Source: Bacteroidales bacterium (GTDB lineage Bacteria; Bacteroidota; Bacteroidia; Bacteroidales; UBA932). From it: 64,000 bases of DNA. The DNA lies in NCBI GenBank assembly GCA_017625535.1, contig JAGAKR010000023.1, forward strand, positions 1 through 64,000, in the 5' to 3' direction. Below the pieces are notes generated by a model that saw only the letters and a list, made by a program, of their open reading frames with translations, had not been told where the DNA came from and ran no database searches. The translations under genes were made by a program, and so were the position numbers. The first letter of the stretch is position 1. Each line of letters starts with the position of its first letter. Positions 51,917-61,570 of the stretch are shown here, in pieces.

Positions 51917-52771
51917 ATGATACAGTACGAGAATTTGATTGACAAACTTATAGACCTTGGTCTGGAGGAGGATATAAACACCGGTGATGTTACCACCGAT
52001 TCCATTATCCCCGAGTCTACAAATGCGGTTGCCACAATGACTGCAAAGCAGGATGGCGTGATTTCCGGCATTGATGTTATAAAGAAGGTTTACGAGAGGT
52101 TCCAGAAAGACATTGTGTACACCACATATTTCAAGAACGGTGACCACGTTAAGAAAGGGGATGTATTGCTCCGCATAGAGGCTTCATATCCAACACTCCT
52201 TAAGGGAGAGAGGCTTTCACTCAACATTTTCCAGAGGATGTGCGGAATTGCAACCGAGACTGCAAAATATGTGAAGGAACTGCAAGGTACCGCAACCGAA
52301 CTTCTTGATACCCGCAAGACTGCCCCAGGCCTCCGAGTATTGGACAAGATGGCGGTTAAGGATGGCGGCGGAACAAACCACAGGATGGGCCTTTATGATA
52401 TGGCAATGATAAAGGACAACCACATTAAGATGGCCGGCGGCATTACCAAGGCAGTGGAGCAGGTGAGGGGAAATATCCCTGCAACAATAAAGATTGAGGT
52501 TGAGACCACAAACCTTGCAGAGGTTGATGAGGCAATTGCTGCAGGAGCGGACATCATTATGCTGGACAATATGGACAATGCAACAATGGCTGCAGCAGTG
52601 CAGACAATAAAGGCATCAGGCAAAGCCATAAAGACAGAGGCATCAGGCAATATGAGCATTCCGCGCCTTGTTGAGGTTGCCGCTACAGGTGTTGACTACA
52701 TAAGTGTAGGAGCACTTACCCATACAGTGAAAGGTATGGACATAAGCATGAATATTCAAGTAGAAAAATAA
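51917..52771 (+). CDS. nadC: Nicotinate-nucleotide pyrophosphorylase (quinolinate phosphoribosyltransferase)
   Basis: A 284-residue enzyme that joins quinolinate and PRPP to nicotinate mononucleotide, releasing CO2. EDINTGDVTTDSI (about 14-26), the active-site TRKTAPGLRVLDKMAVKDGGGTNHRMGLYDMAMIKDNHI (spanning about 133-171, with the Arg, His and Lys ligands), and IKIEVETTNL (about 192) are all conserved, as is IMLDNM (about 214). Full length. It stands between nadB and nadA. Confidence 0.96.
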   Translation: MIQYENLIDKLIDLGLEEDINTGDVTTDSIIPESTNAVATMTAKQDGVISGIDVIKKVYERFQKDIVYTTYFKNGDHVKKGDVLLRIEASYPTLLKGERLSLNIFQRMCGIATETAKYVKELQGTATELLDTRKTAPGLRVLDKMAVKDGGGTNHRMGLYDMAMIKDNHIKMAGGITKAVEQVRGNIPATIKIEVETTNLAEVDEAIAAGADIIMLDNMDNATMAAAVQTIKASGKAIKTEASGNMSIPRLVEVAATGVDYISVGALTHTVKGMDISMNIQVEK

Positions 52772-52779
52772 TATGCCCT

Positions 52780-53703
52780 ATGACAAGAGAGGAACTTGTA
52801 CAGAAGATTGAAGAGTTGAAAAAAGAGAAGAATGCAATAGTTCTTGCCCATTATTATTCAAATCCGGATGTCCAGGACATTGCAGATTTCCTGGGTGATT
52901 CCCTTGAACTTTCCCGCAAGGCAGGCACTGCAGAGGCAGATGTGATTGTATTTGCCGGTGTGCATTTTATGGCTGAAACCGCAGCCCTCATTTCTCCAAA
53001 GAAAAAAGTGCTTGTTCCCGCTCTTGGAGCAGGCTGCACCCTTGCAGACGGTGCGTGCGGCAAGGATCTGGCTGACTGGAAGGCTGCAAACCCTGATGGA
53101 ACCATAGTGAGTTATGTAAATACCACCGCAGAGGTGAAGAGCCACACAGACATCTGCTGTACCAGTGCAAATGCCCTCTCGATTGTAAAGGGGCTCCCTG
53201 CAGATGCCAAAGTGCTTTTTGTTCCCGACAAAAATCTGGGCGCTTACATAATGTCCCAGACCGGACGCAAGATGGAACTCTATGACGGATGCTGTAAGGT
53301 GCACGACCAGGTTACCACAGAGATGGTGAAGGAGATGATGGCAAAATATCCCGATGCTGATGTACTTATCCACCCGGAGAGTGCCTGTTCAAGCGATCCT
53401 GAGATTCTGGAGAACCCCAACTGCTATATGTACTCAACTTCGGGAATACTCCGTCACGCTACCGAGAGCCCAAAGAAACAGTTCATCATTGCCACTGAGG
53501 TTGGGACACTGCACAAACTTCAGAAAGACAATCCTGGCAAGGAGTTCATACCTGTTTCTGAGAAAATTGTGTGCAAGTATATGAAACTTGCAACCCTTGA
53601 GGCTGTATATGAGGCCCTCAGGGATGAGAAATTTGAGGTAAAGGTTCCTGCAGAGATATCTGGAAGGGCACTTGAGCCTATAACCAGAATGATGAGCAAA
53701 TAA
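52780..53703 (+). CDS. nadA: Quinolinate synthase
   Basis: A 307-residue [4Fe-4S] enzyme condensing iminoaspartate with dihydroxyacetone phosphate to quinolinate. AHYYSNPDVQDIADFLGDSL (about 25-44) is the substrate region. The cluster cysteines are in GAGCTLADGACGKD (about 85-95), ESACSSDPEI (about 200) and the NPNCYMYSTSGILRH segment (about 212-226). IEVGTLH-like IATEVGTLHKLQKDNPGKEF (about 236) is conserved. It starts eight bases after nadC. Confidence 0.96.
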   Translation: MTREELVQKIEELKKEKNAIVLAHYYSNPDVQDIADFLGDSLELSRKAGTAEADVIVFAGVHFMAETAALISPKKKVLVPALGAGCTLADGACGKDLADWKAANPDGTIVSYVNTTAEVKSHTDICCTSANALSIVKGLPADAKVLFVPDKNLGAYIMSQTGRKMELYDGCCKVHDQVTTEMVKEMMAKYPDADVLIHPESACSSDPEILENPNCYMYSTSGILRHATESPKKQFIIATEVGTLHKLQKDNPGKEFIPVSEKIVCKYMKLATLEAVYEALRDEKFEVKVPAEISGRALEPITRMMSK

Positions 53704-53714
53704 TATAGATGATT

Positions 53715-54644
53715 ATGAGAAAGATAGTATTTTTAGATGCAGATACAATAGGAAGTGATGTTTCATTGGAGCCTATTGCGGCCCAGGGGGAACTTGTAAC
53801 TTACCCTTTCACAAAACCTGAGGAGGTTTTTGAGAGGATACAGGGTTTTGACGTGATAATTACCAACAAGGTTGTTATCGGGAAGGAGCAGATTGACGCC
53901 TGTCCTACTCTCAAACTCATCTGTGTGGCTGCTACCGGTACAAACAATGTGGATATCCCTTATGCAAACAGCAAGGGTATTCCTGTAAAGAATGCAATTG
54001 GCTACTCTACAGAGAGTGTTGTACAGGTTACATTCGGTATGGTCCTTTCAATGGTGGGACAGATGCAGTACTTTGATTCTGCAGTAAAGAGCGGAAACTA
54101 CTCAAAAGGCCCTTCATTTACAGATGTAAGCAAAGTGTTCTGGGAACTTAAAGGGAAGAAATACGGAGTTGTGGGACTTGGCAACATTGGGAGCAAAGTG
54201 GCCCACATTGCAAAGGCATTCGGGATGGAGGTTGTATATTACTCAACCAGCGGCAACCCTCATTCAGATGAGTTCCAGGCAGTGTCATTGGAGCAGTTGA
54301 TGTCTGAGTGTGATGTGATTTCTGTACATTGTCCGTTGAATGAGCGCACAAACAACCTCATCACTTATGACAAACTGAAACTTATGAAGCCAACCGCATA
54401 CATCTTCAACCTTGGACGCGGCGGCATCATAAACGAGGCAGACCTTGTACAGGCATTGAATGACAATCTGCTTGCCGGAGCAGGAGTGGATGTGTTTGCA
54501 AAAGAACCGCTTCCGCTTGAGTCTCCATACCTGAAGGTAAACGATCCTTCAAAGATTCTCCTCACCCCACATATCGGTTGGGCAAGCCAGGAGGCCAGAA
54601 TCTGCCTTGTAGAGAAGATAGCAGAGAACATAAGGAATAATTAA
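53715..54644 (+). CDS. D-2-hydroxyacid dehydrogenase (glycerate/hydroxypyruvate type)
   Basis: A 309-residue NAD-dependent dehydrogenase. The N-terminal substrate domain has LICVAATGTNNVD (about 73-85) and NAIGYSTESVVQ (about 95). The nucleotide-binding motif is VVGLGNIGSKVAHIAKAFG (about 152-170). Catalytic Arg lies in FNLGRGGIINE (about 230), the Glu in VFAKEPLP (about 261) and the His in LTPHIGW (about 284). It reduces hydroxypyruvate or a related 2-keto acid. ATG at 53715 gives the usual MRKIVFLDA start; another ATG two codons earlier is possible. Last gene of the nad run, perhaps co-transcribed. Confidence 0.9.
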   Translation: MRKIVFLDADTIGSDVSLEPIAAQGELVTYPFTKPEEVFERIQGFDVIITNKVVIGKEQIDACPTLKLICVAATGTNNVDIPYANSKGIPVKNAIGYSTESVVQVTFGMVLSMVGQMQYFDSAVKSGNYSKGPSFTDVSKVFWELKGKKYGVVGLGNIGSKVAHIAKAFGMEVVYYSTSGNPHSDEFQAVSLEQLMSECDVISVHCPLNERTNNLITYDKLKLMKPTAYIFNLGRGGIINEADLVQALNDNLLAGAGVDVFAKEPLPLESPYLKVNDPSKILLTPHIGWASQEARICLVEKIAENIRNN

Positions 54645-54697
54645 TTACGTGCTTATGTGCAGAAACAAGGCTTTTTCTGCATAAAGTCACATAAAAA

Positions 54698-54743
54698 ATA
54701 AAGGTTTGTGCAAGATTACAGTGTTTTCTGCACAAACCTTTAT
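54698..54743. terminator. Bidirectional terminator between convergent genes
   Basis: ATAAAGGTTTGTGCA (54698-54712) pairs perfectly with TGCACAAACCTTTAT (54729-54743), a 15-bp stem with A/T ends. A smaller hairpin TGCAGAAA (54658-54665) with TTTCTGCA (54674-54681) precedes it. Confidence 0.85.
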
Positions 54744-54761
54744 TCTTTCAGGTATCAATTC

Positions 54762-55595
54762 TTATTTAAGTGGAGAATCCGGCTCCTTCTTCATATAGTT
54801 GTACTCCAGGCGGTCTACAAGTCTTGGGAAGAACTTGTTCAGCCAAACTGTGAGTTTTCCTATAGGGGTAAGGATAATCTGTGCCTTTCTCTTGTATACA
54901 CCCTTTACAAGGCGTGCCGCAACCTCTTCCGCACTCATCATCTTTCCTTCGTCCCTTGGGGTTTCGCCCTGTGCAGAACCGTCTGCTGTAAGGGCTGTAA
55001 ACCTGATGTTGGATGCTGTAAATCCAGGGGCGAATATCATTACGTGAAGGCCGTCGTGAAGATGCTCAACACGCAGAGTGTCCAGGAAGCCGTAGATGGC
55101 AAATTTTGAAGAACTGTATCCTGTTCTTGCAGGAAGCCCTTTGAAGCCTGCAATTGAGATTACTCCAACTACAGAGCCTTTGGTCTCAAGCAGATATGGA
55201 AGGGCATATTTTGTACAGTATACGGTTCCCCAGAAGTTAACATCCATAAGGTTCTTTATTACGCTCAGGTCAAGATCCTTGAACATTGCCCTCATTGAGA
55301 TGCCGGCATTGTTTACAAGCACATCAACCCTGCCGTAAACCTCAACTGTGCGTGCTACGAGGTTTTTGCAGTCCTCCTCCTTTACCACATCGGTTTCTAC
55401 TGCAAGGAATCTTGGTACCTTCTTGTCGCCAAGCCTTACTTCCTCACCGTGCAGGTTCTGCAATACTGTAACGGTGCTTTTCAGTTTGGCAATGTTTCTG
55501 GCAGCCAGGACAACGCAGTCACCTTTGGATGCAAATTCTTTAGCAGAAGCCAGCCCAATTCCTGAGCTGGCTCCGGTAATTATAACTACTTTCAT
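54762..55595 (-). CDS. Short-chain dehydrogenase/reductase (possible 3-ketosphinganine reductase)
   Basis: A 277-residue SDR. The cofactor motif is TGASSGIG (about 7-14), NNAG is at about 91-94, the catalytic Ser is in VISIAGFKG (about 147) and the catalytic YSSSK is at about 159-163. The C-terminal part (FPRLVDRLEYNYMKKEP) is membrane-seeking and basic, as in enzymes acting on lipid-like substrates. Its start overlaps the stop of the serine-palmitoyltransferase-like gene, so translation is coupled. The most economical role is reduction of the 3-ketosphinganine made by that enzyme; this rests on context. Confidence 0.85.
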   Translation of the reverse strand: MKVVIITGASSGIGLASAKEFASKGDCVVLAARNIAKLKSTVTVLQNLHGEEVRLGDKKVPRFLAVETDVVKEEDCKNLVARTVEVYGRVDVLVNNAGISMRAMFKDLDLSVIKNLMDVNFWGTVYCTKYALPYLLETKGSVVGVISIAGFKGLPARTGYSSSKFAIYGFLDTLRVEHLHDGLHVMIFAPGFTASNIRFTALTADGSAQGETPRDEGKMMSAEEVAARLVKGVYKRKAQIILTPIGKLTVWLNKFFPRLVDRLEYNYMKKEPDSPLK

Positions 55596-56851
55596 TATCT
55601 GATAGCCATATCCATAATCTCTGTAGAGCCTTTGTACTCTCCGGCCTCAAGTTTGGCCTTACAAGCCTCAAATGCTTTAAGAGTGTACTCCACGTGCTCC
55701 ATTTCGTGCATTGCAGTAGGGATAAGGCGGTACATGATAACACCTTTAGGTACTACTGGATATACAACGCAAGAGCAGAAGATGCCGTGGTTCTCCCTAA
55801 GGTCTACAAGCATGTTTGTTGCTTCAGGAACGTCACCTTTAAGGAATACAGGGGTGATGCAGGCCTCAGCAACTCCAATGTCAAAACCTCTCTCCCTCAA
55901 ACCGTCCTGAAGGGCACGGGTAATCTTGAAGAGTTTCTCACGTCTGTCGTGGCCTTTTCTAATCATATCCAATCTCTTCAGACAGCCCTCTACGATTGGC
56001 ATAGGAAGTGATTTTGCATAAATCTGTGAACGGAGGTTGTATCTTAGGTAATCAATGATCTCCCTGTCACCTGCAACGAAACCGCCGATACAAGCCATTG
56101 ATTTTGCATAAGCGCCAAAGTAAAGGTCTACCTGGTCCATTACACCGTAGTGCTCTGAAGTACCCCTTCCGTTAGGGCCCATTGAACCGAAACCGTGTGC
56201 ATCGTCAATGAGGATTCTGAAGTTGTATTTCTTCTTCAACTCGCAGATGAGGTCCAGACGGCCGAGACCACCGGTCATTCCGTACACACCCTCTGTAATG
56301 AGGAGGATTCCGCCACCGCTCTTCTCTGTAAGTTTGGTTGCTCTCTGAAGTGCTTTCTCGCAACGCTCAATGTCGTTGTGAGGATATACTATCCTCTGAC
56401 CCATATGAAGGCGGACACCGTCCATAATACAAGCGTGGGCCTCAGAGTCGTAAACTATAACATCGTGTCTTGTAACAAGGGCATCAATTGTAGAGATCAT
56501 TCCCTGGTAACCGAAGTTGAACAGGTATGCGTCCTCTTTGCACTCGAACTCTGCAAGTTCCCTCTCCAACTGCTCGTGCAATGAAGTGTGGCCGCTCATC
56601 ATTCTGGCACCCATAGGGTAGGCAAGACCCCATTTTGCAGCAGCCTCTGCATCAACTTTACGTACCTCAGGGTCGTTTGCAAGACCAAGATAGTTGTTGA
56701 ATGTCCAGGCAAGAACTTTCTTGCCGTTGAAAGTCATATACGGAGCTATCTCACCCTCCAATTTAGGGTACATAAAATATCCGTGGGCTCTTTTTCTGTA
56801 CTGACCAAGGGATCCACCCGAGTCCTTTTTGATTCTTTCAAAAATGTCCAT
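55595..56851 (-). CDS. spt: Alpha-oxoamine synthase, serine palmitoyltransferase type
   Basis: A 418-residue PLP enzyme. Conserved features: NNYLGLANDPEVRK (about 50-63), GARMMSGHTSLHEQLE (about 80-95), FNFGYQGM (about 109), DSEAHACIMDG (about 133), the cofactor Asp in ILIDDAHGFGSMG (about 212-224) and the PLP Lys in GAYAKSMACIGGF (about 247). This version matches the Bacteroidetes serine palmitoyltransferases, which condense L-serine with an acyl-CoA to 3-ketosphinganine for sphingolipids. A 2-amino-3-ketobutyrate ligase or 8-amino-7-oxononanoate synthase is less likely given the sequence and coupled SDR gene. Confidence 0.85.
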   Translation of the reverse strand: MDIFERIKKDSGGSLGQYRKRAHGYFMYPKLEGEIAPYMTFNGKKVLAWTFNNYLGLANDPEVRKVDAEAAAKWGLAYPMGARMMSGHTSLHEQLERELAEFECKEDAYLFNFGYQGMISTIDALVTRHDVIVYDSEAHACIMDGVRLHMGQRIVYPHNDIERCEKALQRATKLTEKSGGGILLITEGVYGMTGGLGRLDLICELKKKYNFRILIDDAHGFGSMGPNGRGTSEHYGVMDQVDLYFGAYAKSMACIGGFVAGDREIIDYLRYNLRSQIYAKSLPMPIVEGCLKRLDMIRKGHDRREKLFKITRALQDGLRERGFDIGVAEACITPVFLKGDVPEATNMLVDLRENHGIFCSCVVYPVVPKGVIMYRLIPTAMHEMEHVEYTLKAFEACKAKLEAGEYKGSTEIMDMAIR

Positions 56852-56870
56852 AGTTCTGTAGATTAATTTT

Positions 56871-59806
<2,936 letters not shown>

Positions 59807-59814
59807 TTAACATA

Positions 59815-59822
59815 CAAAAATA
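59815..59822 (-). promoter_or_regulatory. -7 box for gyrB
   Basis: TATTTTTG on the minus strand, 23 bases before the gyrB ATG. Confidence 0.5.
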
Positions 59823-59845
59823 GCAAAAATAATGGACCCAAACAA

Positions 59846-61567
59846 CTATAATTTGACAATAATTCCGGCCGAAATCCCTATCCCCCTGCCCGCATAAAAC
59901 GGGTGGTATTGGAGTGGTGCATCAAGCAGGTTGCTTCCCCTCAGCCAGAATGTGAAAACCGGGTTGTATACATACTCCACATTAGCCTGGAGGTCTGCAA
60001 ACCCCTCTGCAGTACCGGTTGTGCCGTCTTTGCAGGCAAAATGGGACTCGCCCCGGAACCTGCATTCCACCCCTGCATAAACCCTGTTCCCCCAGTTGTA
60101 TCCCAGGTAGGCTTTCCCTTTCAGGGCAGGGAATCCTATAGCCTCAAGACCATCCTTGAATGTAGACTTTTCCCCTTTCCCGAAAGATGAGTATTCTGCG
60201 CTGAAACCGCCCTGTACCCTCTCTGTGGAAACTGTCAGTTCTGCCCCCGACCTGAACTCATTTGTATTTGAATAGAATGTGCTGAACCACCCCTCGTCCT
60301 GATTGTAGAGGAACTGCTGCAGCCTCTTGTGTACGGTGTATCCGGCAAAGATTCTGTAGGAAATCCGGTCTGTTGCCCTTCCCTTGAATCCCGCCTCCAC
60401 ATTCATAGGAATGGAGCCCATCATAAGTGTTGAAGGTGTCTCATCCGGGTTTATGTGAGGGTTTGCATAAAGTGCGCTGGAGTATGTGTTCAGGCAATTG
60501 CTCCCGTCCACTGTGCCATAGAGCCATAATTTGTCGGGAAGCAGATTGAATGAAAGGTGCACTGCCGGGAAGATGAAGTTGTGGTATTTGTCAGCCCCCT
60601 CCTTGTTCCCGAACTCCCCCTGAAACTTAACTCCAAGGTTAACCTTAAGGTTTCCGTTTTCGTAGCGGTACTGTGGGGTTATGTGGAAGAGTCCAAGGTG
60701 GCTGTCTGCGGTGCCGTTGTAATTTATCCCCTCAACTCCAACTGCAGCCATGAACTTGTTGTATCTCCCCACTGTAGGGCCTGCTTCGGCATTGAATTTG
60801 ACATATGTTTCCTGCAGTTTGCCAACCATCTTGTCCTGGGTGTAGGAGATGCTTCCCCCTGCTGCATAATTCATCTTCTTGCCATATTTTCCTGCTCCCG
60901 ATGATTTTATCCCTATTGATGCCCCAACCCTGGTATATGAGTGGTGCCCCGGCTCTGATGGATAAATCTCTCCGGTATAATTGCCGGTGGAAAGGATGTT
61001 TCCGTAATATGTGCTGTACCCCCCGTTGAATCCGGCGGATACATTCAGTTCGCCGCTCCACCAGGCGTGTGTGTAGTCTGCTCCAATGCCGTAGGAGTAC
61101 TCCTTGTTTTCGGTTTTATGGCCGTTTTCCACAGTTTTTCCGCCAAGAATTGAGATCTGCGGAACATCCCCCTTGAACAGGTTGAAATTGCCGTTCAAAT
61201 GGAGGTCATTCCCCTTTTTGAGCGTTGGGGCAAATGATACTGAAGCCTCCGGTGAAAGCGGGATACCTATACCCAGTTTTGCAACCAGCGAAGGGAACCT
61301 TTCGGTCTCCATCTTTGGCATACGGGCCGAAGGGACTGCAGAAAACTCATACATATCCTTGTACGGCCTGTTGAAAAACGAATAGTTGAAATCAATGTTG
61401 AAATTCCCCAGGGAATCTGCAATGCCGGTATCCAGTTTCCCTTTTGCAACCTCCATCATATTTCCGTGGTACTCCCTGTCAACCTCTACCGTAGGGTCTA
61501 TCTTCTGGTTCTGGGCCGCTGCGGCCATAGAGCACAGCAGAAGCACTATTGTTGTAATCTTCTTCAT
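59846..61567 (-). CDS. Outer-membrane beta-barrel protein (TonB-receptor-like, no plug)
   Basis: A 573-residue secreted protein with a signal peptide (MKKITTIVLLLCSMAAAAQ) and a series of amphipathic strands with alternating aromatic girdles (YKDMYEFSAVPSARMPKM, YSYGIGADYTHAWWSGELNVSAGFNGGYSTYY). It closes with a C-terminal strand ending in an aromatic/hydrophobic residue series (GIGISAGIIVKL). The layout resembles the barrel part of TonB-dependent receptors, but there is no plug domain and no TonB box. Its start lies three bases after the stop of the TPR gene upstream, so the two are coupled. In Bacteroidetes this TPR/barrel pair is common, but its job is not known to me. Confidence 0.75.
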   Translation of the reverse strand: MKKITTIVLLLCSMAAAAQNQKIDPTVEVDREYHGNMMEVAKGKLDTGIADSLGNFNIDFNYSFFNRPYKDMYEFSAVPSARMPKMETERFPSLVAKLGIGIPLSPEASVSFAPTLKKGNDLHLNGNFNLFKGDVPQISILGGKTVENGHKTENKEYSYGIGADYTHAWWSGELNVSAGFNGGYSTYYGNILSTGNYTGEIYPSEPGHHSYTRVGASIGIKSSGAGKYGKKMNYAAGGSISYTQDKMVGKLQETYVKFNAEAGPTVGRYNKFMAAVGVEGINYNGTADSHLGLFHITPQYRYENGNLKVNLGVKFQGEFGNKEGADKYHNFIFPAVHLSFNLLPDKLWLYGTVDGSNCLNTYSSALYANPHINPDETPSTLMMGSIPMNVEAGFKGRATDRISYRIFAGYTVHKRLQQFLYNQDEGWFSTFYSNTNEFRSGAELTVSTERVQGGFSAEYSSFGKGEKSTFKDGLEAIGFPALKGKAYLGYNWGNRVYAGVECRFRGESHFACKDGTTGTAEGFADLQANVEYVYNPVFTFWLRGSNLLDAPLQYHPFYAGRGIGISAGIIVKL

Positions 61568-61570
61568 AAT

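Noticed and set aside
54658..54743. TGCAGAAA hairpins near 54.7 kb as a further copy of the 51-bp repeat family
   Set aside because: Only the short GTGCAGAAA core is shared; there is no 51-bp unit and the structure is an ordinary bidirectional terminator between convergent genes.
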